Of a stretch of 64,000 nucleotides of DNA, positions 31,944-39,473 are shown piece after piece. The position numbers and the translations under genes were made by a program. The notes below the pieces were generated by a model, which saw only the letters and a program-made list of their open reading frames with translations, had not been told where the DNA came from and searched no databases. The stretch covers positions 1 to 64,000 of the forward strand of contig JAFXCP010000005.1 in the NCBI GenBank assembly GCA_017521405.1, given 5' to 3'. Within the stretch, counting starts at the first letter, position 1. The number at the start of each line of letters is the position of its first letter. The DNA is from Akkermansia sp. GTDB lineage: Bacteria; Verrucomicrobiota; Verrucomicrobiia; Verrucomicrobiales; Akkermansiaceae.

Positions 31944-32900
31944 TTATAACATGGAGGCCAGAAGCGATTCCAGCTTGCGAATATCGGCGGAGAATCGGCG
32001 AATACCCTCTGCCGTTTTTTCTGTGGCCATGGCATCCTCGTTGAAGAGGAAGCGGAAGTTTTTCTCATCCGCAGGTATGCGCTCAATATCGCTGGCGGCT
32101 GCAGCCTCCGGGGAGAGAAGGGGAAGCACTTCCTCCGTGCAGGCTGCAAGCTCTGCAAGCAGCCCCGGGGAAATGGTAAGCAGGTCGCACCCGGCCAGTG
32201 CCAGCACCTCTCCCTTATTGCGGAAAGAAGCACCCATAATTTGTACCGGATAACCAAACTTCTTGTAATAATTATAAATGGTGCGTACAGATACAACCCC
32301 CGGGTCTGTCTCTGCCGTGTAGGTCTGCCCGGTGGAGGCTGTGTACCAGTCCAAAATACGCCCTACGAAGGGGGAAATGAGGCGCACCCCGGCCTCCGCA
32401 CATGCTACGGCCTGCACAAGGCTGAACAGAAGAGTAAGGTTGCAGTGGATGCCCTCTTGCTCCAACTGGCGCGCAGCTTGGATTCCTTCCCATGTGGAAG
32501 CAATTTTAATCAGTACACGCTCGCGGGGGATGCCGGCTTCCTCGTACAGTGCCATAATTTCCCGAGCCTTGGCCACTGTGGCCTCCGTATCGAAGGAGAG
32601 GCGTGCATCCACCTCGCTGGAGACTCGACCGGGAACCCGCTTGAGGATTTCCAAACCAAAGGCTACAATGACACGATCCATCAGCGCATCAATGTGTGCC
32701 GCCGGTTGGGATACCGTGGCCTTGAAGTCTGCTACAACGCGTTCGATGATGGGGCGGTACTCCTCCTTGGCTGCTGCTGCAAGGATGAGGGAAGGGTTTG
32801 TGGTGGCATCCTGCGGGGAGAATTCCTCCATCTGGCGAAAATCTCCCGTATCTGCCACTACCGTGGTGTATTTCTTAAGTTGATCGAGCTGTGTGGTCAT
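31944..32900 (-). CDS. tal: Transaldolase
   Basis: Transfers dihydroxyacetone units in the pentose phosphate pathway. The 318-residue length and motifs fit the TalB class: [14 protein letters not shown] (catalytic Asp), the Schiff-base Lys in [16 protein letters not shown], and [20 protein letters not shown]. The C-terminal helices include [20 protein letters not shown]. It is the first gene of a tal-galE unit with a clear promoter. Confidence 0.96.
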   Translation of the reverse strand: MTTQLDQLKKYTTVVADTGDFRQMEEFSPQDATTNPSLILAAAAKEEYRPIIERVVADFKATVSQPAAHIDALMDRVIVAFGLEILKRVPGRVSSEVDARLSFDTEATVAKAREIMALYEEAGIPRERVLIKIASTWEGIQAARQLEQEGIHCNLTLLFSLVQAVACAEAGVRLISPFVGRILDWYTASTGQTYTAETDPGVVSVRTIYNYYKKFGYPVQIMGASFRNKGEVLALAGCDLLTISPGLLAELAACTEEVLPLLSPEAAAASDIERIPADEKNFRFLFNEDAMATEKTAEGIRRFSADIRKLESLLASML

Positions 32901-32914
32901 AGTCGTACGCGCCT

Positions 32915-32943
32915 ATTCTAGCATAGGAAATCTGTTTCTTCAA
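32915..32943 (-). promoter_or_regulatory. Promoter of the tal-galE unit
   Basis: On the minus strand TTGAAG, 17 bp, TAGAAT preceded by TGC, 14 bp before the tal ATG. Confidence 0.72.
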
Positions 32944-32992
32944 GCGGCAACTTCCCTCTTTTGCTCCAAAATTGTAGAGTTCCGGATGTTAA

Positions 32993-33022
32993 AAACCGCT
33001 GTCCAATTATGGACAGCGGTTT
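32993..33022 (-). terminator. Terminator of the PEP-CTERM gene
   Basis: AAACCGCTGTCC and GGACAGCGGTTT form a perfect 12-bp stem with a six-base loop. Read on the minus strand the T run is TTTTT, 32 bp beyond the stop. Confidence 0.92.
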
Positions 33023-33054
33023 CTTGCTTTAAGAAAAAGCTCTTTGCATAGGAA

Positions 33055-33750
33055 TTAGCGGCGGCGGCGAGCTGCCAGACCGGCCAGAGCAAGCAGACTC
33101 AGAGTGGCCGTTGCGGGCTCGGGAACGGGCTTAGAGGCTTCCACAATTTCACTTGCAGTGGGGGTGCCGCTCCAAGTCATGACGGTACCGATGGTTTCCT
33201 TGCCGGCATTGACGGGGTCAATGGTGATGGAGCCTTCCTCCATCGTTGCGTCGGCATAGTTGTTTGTGTACGCCTCCTCAAAAGTGGTTCCCCATGAGAT
33301 GATCTCCTTGGATGAAATAATCGGCTGAATGGTATCGAACTCATCCAAAATACCGAAGGTGAATTCGCAGGTCTCATCCTCGAATTGGAAAATGTAGGTG
33401 CCGTTCGGGTTGGAAAGAGAATTTGCCGCCATCGCAAAGTAATTCCCTATCGTGTCGCCCTCAATGTAGAGAGACCAATACGCATTTTGCCCATACATGG
33501 CTTGAACGTTGAGGGTCTCGCCATTGCTGTACGTCATATCCCATGTGAACAGAACCGGGCCGGAGCCGGGAGTGGCAAGCTCACTGATGTCATTAATGCC
33601 GCTCAACTCAAAGGTGATGGCAAAATCTGCGGAATCGCCGGGGGTATGGGTAATGGAGGAACCTTGGTAGTTGGTCTCGCTGTCTACGCTTGCTGCATGT
33701 GCCAAGGAAACGCAGCAAAGGCTAAGCAGGATAGAGAGTGTTTTCTTCAT
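33055..33750 (-). CDS. Secreted PEP-CTERM sorting domain protein
   Basis: 231 residues. The signal peptide is MKKTLSILLSLCCVSLAHAA. The middle part is acidic, Ser/Thr/Asn-rich and beta-like, with no recognised fold. The C-terminus is a verrucomicrobial PEP-CTERM tail: PVPEPATATLSLLALAGLAA then RRRR. Such tails are cut by an exosortase and mark proteins bound for the surface or exopolysaccharide; no exosortase or EPS operon lies in the window. The gene diverges from an epimerase gene across a 515-bp AT-rich region with three palindromes, so its expression may be tightly controlled. Confidence 0.9.
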   Translation of the reverse strand: MKKTLSILLSLCCVSLAHAASVDSETNYQGSSITHTPGDSADFAITFELSGINDISELATPGSGPVLFTWDMTYSNGETLNVQAMYGQNAYWSLYIEGDTIGNYFAMAANSLSNPNGTYIFQFEDETCEFTFGILDEFDTIQPIISSKEIISWGTTFEEAYTNNYADATMEEGSITIDPVNAGKETIGTVMTWSGTPTASEIVEASKPVPEPATATLSLLALAGLAARRRR

Positions 33751-33848
33751 CTTGGGTGTTTGTTTTTAATGGTTTAGACGTAATATTTCTGAGAAACTTT
33801 CTCCCCTCACAAGGAGTAGAAGTAAGAAGCCCACAACGCCGCAGGCGC

Positions 33849-33877
33849 AGTTTACCTCATTTTAAATACGATGTACA
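33849..33877 (-). repeat. 29-bp palindrome copy 1 (degenerate left arm)
   Basis: Reading the minus strand it begins TGTACATCGTATTTAAAATG, 20 bases identical to copy 2, then AGGTAAACT, where the second TGTACA arm is decayed. Confidence 0.8.
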
Positions 33878-33993
33878 GATAAAAATGAGCAATTATATCT
33901 TTTTTATCATTTTACACGTGATTGTGCTGCGTTTCAGACTGCGCACGAATGAAAAGGAAAATGATATAATATATTGAAGATAAGCACTATCAA

Positions 33994-34022
33994 TGTACAT
34001 CGTATTTAAAATGCGGTGTACA
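33994..34022 (+). repeat. 29-bp palindrome copy 2
   Basis: TGTACA, then 17 bp (TCGTATTTAAAATGCGG), then TGTACA. The inner 17 bp pair around a central A (ATTT-A-AAAT), giving an almost perfect palindrome. It runs opposite to copies 1 and 3. Confidence 0.85.
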
Positions 34023-34126
34023 AAAAAAGACCTCTATACGATTCAGTGTCAATAATCTTAATTTTGCCAACACTGCTGATAAAATAAAGTTTACACCGAA
34101 AAGTAAATCCGTTATGGAGTTTTCTC

Positions 34127-34155
34127 TGTACATTGCATTTGAAATACGATGTACA
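34127..34155 (-). repeat. 29-bp palindrome copy 3
   Basis: On the plus strand TGTACA, then TTGCATTTGAAATACGA, then TGTACA. Read on the minus strand it agrees with copy 2 at all but a few positions. It lies 48 bp upstream of the epimerase -35 box. Confidence 0.85.
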
Positions 34156-34202
34156 GTGGAGGTTTTCTACTCGATGAAAAAAAGTTGAGGCTGATTTTTC
34201 TC

Positions 34203-34230
34203 TTGAAAAAAAGGAGGAAAGGGATAGAAT
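34203..34230 (+). promoter_or_regulatory. Promoter of the sugar epimerase gene
   Basis: TTGAAA, 16 bp, TAGAAT. Copy 3 of the palindrome lies just upstream, where an activator or repressor could act. Confidence 0.6.
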
Positions 34231-34265
34231 GTCGGAGGTTTTTTACACCATAATAATAGATTACT

Positions 34266-35189
34266 ATGAAAATTCTCATTACAGGAGGTGCTGGGTTCAT
34301 TGGCTCCCATATTGCAGAGCATTATCAGGGAGAGGCAGATGAAATTCGCGTATTGGATAACCTTCGTACAGGTTACAAGAAGAATCTGGATGGTTTGAAG
34401 GTAACCTTCATGGAAGGTTCTATCACTGATCGCGAGCTGGTGGCTAAGGCTGTGGAGGGTGTGGATTATATTTTCCACATGGCGGCGTTGGTTTCCGTTC
34501 CTGAGTCCATGCAGAAGATTCGGGAGTGCCTCGATTTGAATGTGAATGGGCTTCTTGTGGTGCTGGAAGAGGCTGCTAAGGCCGGTGTGAAGAAGGTGGT
34601 GTTGGCTTCCTCCGCTGCTATTTATGGGGATAATCCTATTGTTCCTAAGGTGGAGACGATGTATCCCGAGCCGAAGAGTCCTTATGGCATTACCAAGCTG
34701 GATGGTGAGTACTACATGGAAATGTTCCGCACCACAGGGCAGGTGAATACGGGCTGCTGCCGTTTCTTTAATGTGTTTGGCCCGCGGCAGGATCCGAAGG
34801 GTGCATATGCCGCCGCTGTACCGATTTTCATGGAAAAGGCTATTAAGGGCGAGGATATTACCATTTTTGGTGATGGCGAGCAGACACGTGATTTCATCTA
34901 TGTGAAGGATATTGTGGGCGCTCTCGTTTATGTGGCTGAGCATCCGGAGGTAACCGGCGTGAATAATGTGGGCTACGGCGGTCAGATTACCATTAACGAT
35001 TTGGCTGAAATCATTATCAAGGCTGCCGGCTCTTCCTCCAAGGTGGTACATCTGCCGGAGCGTGCGGGCGATGTGAAGCATTCCCGCGCTTGTGCAGATA
35101 AGTTGCGTTCTGCCGGCTGGGAGCCGAAGTATACTCTGGAAGAAGGTCTCAAGACGACGCTGGAGTACTTCAAGAGTGTAGCTAAGTAA
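34266..35189 (+). CDS. NAD-dependent nucleotide sugar 4-epimerase (WbpP/Gne-like)
   Basis: 307-residue extended SDR protein. Motifs: GGAGFIGSHIAEHY (NAD), FHMAALVSVPESM, catalytic LASSAAIYGDN and PYGITKLDGEYY, CCRFFNVFGPRQDPKGAYAA and FGDGEQTRDFIYVKDI. The family includes UDP-GlcNAc 4-epimerases and dTDP-glucose dehydratase relatives; the FGPRQDP..AYAAAVP block points to the UDP-GlcNAc/GalNAc group. It is distinct from galE at 31 kb. It stands alone between its promoter and a strong terminator. Confidence 0.9.
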   Translation: MKILITGGAGFIGSHIAEHYQGEADEIRVLDNLRTGYKKNLDGLKVTFMEGSITDRELVAKAVEGVDYIFHMAALVSVPESMQKIRECLDLNVNGLLVVLEEAAKAGVKKVVLASSAAIYGDNPIVPKVETMYPEPKSPYGITKLDGEYYMEMFRTTGQVNTGCCRFFNVFGPRQDPKGAYAAAVPIFMEKAIKGEDITIFGDGEQTRDFIYVKDIVGALVYVAEHPEVTGVNNVGYGGQITINDLAEIIIKAAGSSSKVVHLPERAGDVKHSRACADKLRSAGWEPKYTLEEGLKTTLEYFKSVAK

Positions 35190-35216
35190 GCTCTATCGGA
35201 GCAATATCTAGTTTGG

Positions 35217-35255
35217 AATGCCACTCGGTACTTGCTGTGCCGGGTGGCATTTCTT
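35217..35255 (+). terminator. Rho-independent terminator of the epimerase gene
   Basis: AATGCCAC and GTGGCATT enclose an inner CGGTA/TGCCG stem, followed by TTCTT. It ends 4 bp before the ATG of the SWIM gene. Confidence 0.85.
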
Positions 35256-35259
35256 AAAA

Positions 35260-35967
35260 ATGCCGCATATGTACGAATCCGACGAAGGCTCCCCCCGATT
35301 AAAGGTGAGAGATTTGGAACACTTGGCCGAGCAGCATCGTGCCCGTTTGCTGGCGGAGGGGTACGATTTATCACCTGTGCGTGGGGAATCTCGCCATTTA
35401 GCCGGGAGTTTTTGGGCTAAGGCATGGATGCGTAACTTGTCGTTATGCGAGGCTTGGGGGATGAATTTGGCTCCGGGGCGTACGTTGCTGCGGCATGGCT
35501 GCGTTTTGCATGCAGAGATTCGGGAAGGGCTCATTTATGCCTTAATTGCAGGGCCGGAGGTTTATGAGGTGCGTGTAAGCATTGCGCCGCCGGGGGAGGA
35601 GCGCGTGGCTGCTCTGGTGGCATCCTGCCGGGGGAAGATAGATTCTTTGGTCTCTTTGCTGGAGGGGAAGTTGAGTGAGTCCGTGTTGGCGTGCCTTTGT
35701 GATTCTTCTTCGGGGCTGCTGCCTGCGCCGGATGAGTGGCGTATGGATTGTTCTTGCCCGGACTGGGGGGAACCATGCGCCCATGCGGCAGCTGCTATCT
35801 ATGCTGCCGGTGTGTTGCTGGATGCTTCTCCGGAGGCTTTATTCCTCCTGCGCTCGTTCCAAGCGGAGCGGCTTTTACAGGATGCTGCAAGTCTCTCGCC
35901 GGAGGGTGTGTATGATGCTGCTTCTTTATCCTCTGTTTTTGGGGTGGAGATTGAATTGCCGGAGTAG
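35260..35967 (+). CDS. SWIM zinc finger protein, unknown function
   Basis: 235 residues. The SWIM motif CSCPDWGEPCAHAAAAIY (CxC...CxH) near residues 163-180 binds zinc and usually aids DNA or protein binding. It resembles the stand-alone SWIM proteins that sit beside SNF2-type helicases, but no helicase is adjacent. The N-terminal half includes FWAKAWMRNLSLCEAW, which is typical of the bacterial family. A terminator hairpin ends 4 bp before the ATG, so translation probably needs a transcript from an unseen promoter. ATG 35269 is an alternative. Confidence 0.78.
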   Translation: MPHMYESDEGSPRLKVRDLEHLAEQHRARLLAEGYDLSPVRGESRHLAGSFWAKAWMRNLSLCEAWGMNLAPGRTLLRHGCVLHAEIREGLIYALIAGPEVYEVRVSIAPPGEERVAALVASCRGKIDSLVSLLEGKLSESVLACLCDSSSGLLPAPDEWRMDCSCPDWGEPCAHAAAAIYAAGVLLDASPEALFLLRSFQAERLLQDAASLSPEGVYDAASLSSVFGVEIELPE

Positions 35968-36006
35968 TTACGGCTTTATTTTTTACTTTGAGGACGGAGT
36001 TTTGCC

Positions 36007-36034
36007 TTGCATGTACCTCTAATTCTGCCATAAT
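36007..36034 (+). promoter_or_regulatory. Promoter of sufT
   Basis: TTGCAT, 16 bp, CATAAT preceded by TGC, then 11 bp to the ATG. The leader would be about 4 nt. Confidence 0.6.
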
Positions 36035-36045
36035 TTGCGCGCACC

Positions 36046-36585
36046 ATGTTGAACCAAGAGGTTATTACAGAGGCCGAAACGGCTGCAATTCAAATCCCGG
36101 CGGGAAATGCAGTTATTTTGCCGGAAGGTTCCCGGATATATGTGACTCAAACGCTGGGTAATTCTATTACGGCCGCAACGGATGTGGGCTTGGTTCGAAT
36201 TTCCAGAGAGGAAGCGGCTCGCGCCGGTATTATTCCTCCTCAGGATGCAGTTATTGAGTCGGATGAGAATCTTACTCTGGAGGAACGTGTGTGGAAAGTG
36301 CTGGGTAATATATACGATCCGGAAATTCCGGTGGATATCGTTAATTTAGGCCTCATATACGGCGTGGAAATCATTCCCCAGCAGGAAGGCGGCAGTCATG
36401 TGAGTGTGCAGATGACGCTTACTGCTCCCGGCTGTGGAATGGGACCGCACCTGATGGCTGAAGCAGAGTTGGGTATAGCCTCTCTGGATGGCGTGTGCGG
36501 TGTGGATGTAGAGTTTGTGTGGGATCCTCCGTGGAATCAGGAGATGATGACGGAGGAGGCTCGCATGCAGCTTGGACTGGAGTAA
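36046..36585 (+). CDS. sufT: SufT/MIP18 family Fe-S cluster assembly protein (DUF59)
   Basis: 179 residues. Residues 1-75 are an N-terminal extension seen in SufT, and the DUF59 domain covers about 80-175: LEERVWKVLGNIYDPEIPVDIVNLGLIYGVEI, then the conserved Cys in LTAPGCGMGPHLMAEAE and VWDPPWNQEMMTEEARMQLGL. SufT helps mature Fe-S proteins such as aconitase. No suf genes are beside it, and it is followed by a gene of unknown function. IlvD in this window is an Fe-S client candidate. Confidence 0.92.
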   Translation: MLNQEVITEAETAAIQIPAGNAVILPEGSRIYVTQTLGNSITAATDVGLVRISREEAARAGIIPPQDAVIESDENLTLEERVWKVLGNIYDPEIPVDIVNLGLIYGVEIIPQQEGGSHVSVQMTLTAPGCGMGPHLMAEAELGIASLDGVCGVDVEFVWDPPWNQEMMTEEARMQLGLE

Positions 36586-36603
36586 TTTTGGGCTTGTACG
36601 CTT

Positions 36604-37080
36604 ATGGGAAAGGTCACACTGGAGCTCTCCGAGTCGGAGATGCGTTCTTTGGCGGAGGTTTGTGCCATGGCTCTCACTATATTAGGGCAAGCCATGCCGG
36701 AAGGACGCGAGCCTAAGGCGGACCGGTGGCATTCTTTGTTGGTGGAGATAATTAAGGCAGGGCGTGTGGTGCCTTCTTTGGCGCGGGATTTGGAGTTTAA
36801 TCCGGATTGCGGATATTGGTTTTTCCGGCGTGGGTATGTGGATTCTGCGTTCTATTCGGACGTGCTGGATGAGTATCGGGATGCCACTTTCTGGGAAGAA
36901 TTGGTTTCCCGCTTAGCCGGGCGGGCATTATGCGAGAATCTGGGAGAGACTGCGGTGGAGACGCTCTCCCCGGAGGAGCGTAGCTCTCGCGTAGCGGCAT
37001 TGGAAAAAGCCCTTTGGAATGAGGTGAGCCGCCACGGCGTAGAGCGCCTGCATTTTTTGCTCCCGAGTGAGGAAAGCTAA
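36604..37080 (+). CDS. Conserved-looking hypothetical protein
   Basis: 158 residues, soluble, mostly helical, rich in Glu and Arg; no family recognised. It starts 18 bp after sufT, likely in one transcript. A central aromatic block (DCGYWFFRRGYVDSAFYSDVL) and the end HGVERLHFLLP may be conserved. No signal peptide or membrane helix is seen. Confidence 0.65.
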   Translation: MGKVTLELSESEMRSLAEVCAMALTILGQAMPEGREPKADRWHSLLVEIIKAGRVVPSLARDLEFNPDCGYWFFRRGYVDSAFYSDVLDEYRDATFWEELVSRLAGRALCENLGETAVETLSPEERSSRVAALEKALWNEVSRHGVERLHFLLPSEES

Positions 37081-37120
37081 TTTCCCCGGCGATATCTGCC
37101 TCGGGTATATACGCTAGGGG

Positions 37121-39019
37121 TCAATCCTGTAACAACGCATCCACGCTGATGCCTTGGTGGCAGGGAGTAGCTTGGTCGCATGTGGTGCGGTAGCAGGGGT
37201 GGCAGGGGGTGTGGTTGGTATATACCCGATGCCCGGTTCCCAATGGTGCGTATTGCGCTGCGAGACGGCTGGCCATGATGACTCGGCACGGGCAGTTGCA
37301 CAGGGCTGCCAGTTGGGGCAGTATCCCATCCACAGCGTAGAGCTTGCAGTTCGGGCCCAGAAGTTTTTGTATATCAACAGCGTTGGTGCAGATGCAGGGG
37401 ATGCCCAGTTCCTTCGCCATAGCTTGGGCACGAGTGCTATCGGCCTCCAGTGCCAGCAGGGTTGCTTTCCCTTGCAGTTTCTCTACAAGCTCTTTCCACT
37501 TATCGATTGCCCACGAATCGGCTTCTCCCAAGGAGGAGAAGGGGGCAATGTAGTTACCCTGTGCTTCCGGATTGCCGGAATCGGGGGTGGCGTAATCCCA
37601 CTGGTCTGTGATGATTCTGTGATTGTGGAGTAAATCCTTATAGCGAGCGATGCGGTGGCGCGCTGTTTCCGTGCCGCTGTTGCGAGCATAACCTCCTTTG
37701 CGGCGTTCTTTCGCAATGAATCGATTTTCATCTCCGAACCCGGAGAAGTAGACCGGATGCAATTGCCGCAGGCTGCGGTAAACCCGCGGATTTTCCGAGA
37801 ATAAGAATACAGTGTCAAAGGGCCCTTTCGCGTATATTTCCTCTTCTTCCAGTTGTTGTAAGGGCGTTATCTTATCGTCCGATGTGACACAGTGGGTGAT
37901 GTAGGACTGTGTTTGCCAGAATGCTTTTTGCTCGCTGGGACAGATGACGGTAAGTTCCATATCGGGACGCCGATTTTTCAGGATACGCATCATGGGTATG
38001 AGTAGAAGTGCCTCTTCCCATTGTTCCTGAACGGCAATGATAATGCGGTACGGAAGTGTGGCGTGACGGGATATGAGGTCGATTTCTTCTTGGCTGCATT
38101 CTGGCGCAAATCTACCCGTAGCTTTCCAGCGATGGTGCATCCAGAACCCATCCAGAATGTTTTCCTTTTGGCAATCTTCGAGTGCTTTGTTTACTTCGTA
38201 GGTGATGGCTGCTAAATCCTCGCAATTATCCGGGAGATGAACCTCCCGGGTAAGGTTTACATCCCATTTGCCCAGTGCGGTGTTGCGGGTGGCTATGGCG
38301 TAAATGCTGCCTTTGCCTTTGCATCGTTTATAGAGCAGTGCGGGCAGGGGGGTGGTGCCGGTTACTTTCCCGAAGTAGGGGAGGAAGATACCCTCCTGAG
38401 TGAACTGGTCGCTCAATACGCCCAGAATGCCTCCCGTGCGAGCCAATTTTAATACGGAGCGCAGACCGTCCTCTTTGCTGAACATCTCGCACCCGAAATT
38501 GGTGCGCGATTTGAATACCAGCTCTTCCAGAAGCGGATTGCTCAGCCTTCTGTACATGGAGCCAAAATGCTCCACCTCCGAAAACATGGGGCGAATGCGT
38601 GCCAGAACCTCCCAGTTGCCGGCATGTGGAATGGTGGCTATAATGCAGTTCCCATGGGTTCCTTTGCCGGCCATTTCTTCTTTCCCGATAACGGTTACGG
38701 CGCGCTTCAGTTCCTTATCCGTCATCAGGCCTGTTTTAAGTGTGCAGGCCAAGTTCATGCTGGTGCGTACGATATTGCGCCGCACCATGGCTCGCAGTTT
38801 GTTCGGTCGCAAGCGCGGATTGACGGCAATGCGCAGGTTGCGTGCCACAATACGCCTCCGGGAGGGCATCAAGGCCCATGTGATGTAGCCTACCATTTTC
38901 CCCACAAGGGCAACAACCCGAATGTCCGTACACCGTAGAACGGCGCATAACATACGATACGCCATGGCTCCCAGTTTTTGGGTGGTCGAGATGTTCCGGG
39001 CTGTTGCCTCTTGTGACAT
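37121..39019 (-). CDS. Fused lipid A acyltransferase-like and GT9 (heptosyltransferase-like) protein
   Basis: About 632 residues in two parts. The N-terminal half is an LpxL/HtrB-like acyltransferase: one membrane-near helix (MVGYITWALMPSRRRIVARNLRIA), the catalytic HAGNWE (HxxxxD/E) and GILGVLSDQFTQEGIFLPYFG. From about residue 330 it is a GT9 heptosyltransferase-like protein (LPYRIIIAVQEQWEEALLLIPMMRILKNRRP..., GPFDTVFLFSENP, and a C-terminal Cys-rich stretch CHPCYRTTCDQATPCH that is unusual for GT9). The start at ATG 39019 lies 7 bp from a ten-base homopolymer tract and has no ribosome site. It probably acts on lipid A or the LPS core. Confidence 0.87.
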   Translation of the reverse strand: MSQEATARNISTTQKLGAMAYRMLCAVLRCTDIRVVALVGKMVGYITWALMPSRRRIVARNLRIAVNPRLRPNKLRAMVRRNIVRTSMNLACTLKTGLMTDKELKRAVTVIGKEEMAGKGTHGNCIIATIPHAGNWEVLARIRPMFSEVEHFGSMYRRLSNPLLEELVFKSRTNFGCEMFSKEDGLRSVLKLARTGGILGVLSDQFTQEGIFLPYFGKVTGTTPLPALLYKRCKGKGSIYAIATRNTALGKWDVNLTREVHLPDNCEDLAAITYEVNKALEDCQKENILDGFWMHHRWKATGRFAPECSQEEIDLISRHATLPYRIIIAVQEQWEEALLLIPMMRILKNRRPDMELTVICPSEQKAFWQTQSYITHCVTSDDKITPLQQLEEEEIYAKGPFDTVFLFSENPRVYRSLRQLHPVYFSGFGDENRFIAKERRKGGYARNSGTETARHRIARYKDLLHNHRIITDQWDYATPDSGNPEAQGNYIAPFSSLGEADSWAIDKWKELVEKLQGKATLLALEADSTRAQAMAKELGIPCICTNAVDIQKLLGPNCKLYAVDGILPQLAALCNCPCRVIMASRLAAQYAPLGTGHRVYTNHTPCHPCYRTTCDQATPCHQGISVDALLQD

Positions 39020-39025
39020 GGGAAA

Positions 39026-39035
39026 GGGGGGGGGG
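39026..39035. repeat. Ten-base poly-G/poly-C tract between two genes
   Basis: Ten G residues on the plus strand (ten C in the gene sense) lie exactly between the stop of the upstream lipoprotein gene and the ATG of the acyltransferase-GT9 gene. Such tracts slip and change length, here altering the translation initiation region. Confidence 0.85.
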
Positions 39036-39440
39036 TTAGTTGAAGGTGTACATGCGGGGAACGTAGAAGGGTTTGCGGGTGTAGGGGTCCCACACCTTTT
39101 CTCCCACTTCGCAGTTGGTGTAATCGAGTTGGTAGTGCGGATCGTACGGGGAGGTGATGATGTTAGAGTATTCGCTGGCTTTACCATAGGGCAGCCCATC
39201 TTCCGCGTAGTCGATGGTTCCGTTAGCCGTTACGCCGGAGGGGGGGAGATCGTAGGGGTTAATTTTAGCCCATTTCTCGCTTGCGGGTTTACCGTTATTA
39301 TCTTTGATGACGTGGGGCGGACGCTCTCCGGGGTATTCGATACGGCTAAATTTATCGGCAATCTGCTGGACGATGCAGGAGTTGAGGCTGAGGGCACATA
39401 TGATTCCTGCAAGGGGCGTAATGAAATAACGGAGTTTCAT
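39036..39440 (-). CDS. Small lipoprotein, unknown function
   Basis: 134 residues. The lipoprotein signal is MKLRYFITPLAGIICALSLNSC (lipid Cys at 22). The mature part is Pro/Tyr/Asp-rich with YGKASEYSNIITSPYDPH and ends RMYTFN. No family recognised. Its stop abuts the ten-base tract that precedes the acyltransferase-GT9 gene, suggesting one operon with the membrane protein gene upstream. Confidence 0.75.
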   Translation of the reverse strand: MKLRYFITPLAGIICALSLNSCIVQQIADKFSRIEYPGERPPHVIKDNNGKPASEKWAKINPYDLPPSGVTANGTIDYAEDGLPYGKASEYSNIITSPYDPHYQLDYTNCEVGEKVWDPYTRKPFYVPRMYTFN

Positions 39441-39473
39441 GTTTGTGTTATGGTTTGGTTTTTGGTGAAAATG

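Larger units (their letters stand above)
33751..34265. other. AT-rich 515-bp divergent control region
   Basis: This gap separates the PEP-CTERM gene (left) from a sugar epimerase gene (right). No gene was recognised in it. It contains three copies of a 29-bp palindrome (see separate entries), long A/T tracts, and a promoter for the epimerase near the right end. Confidence 0.7.

Noticed and set aside
33738-33977. 79-codon frame in the AT-rich control region
   Set aside because: Its composition is odd and it runs across the first palindrome and A/T tracts; no ribosome site or family.
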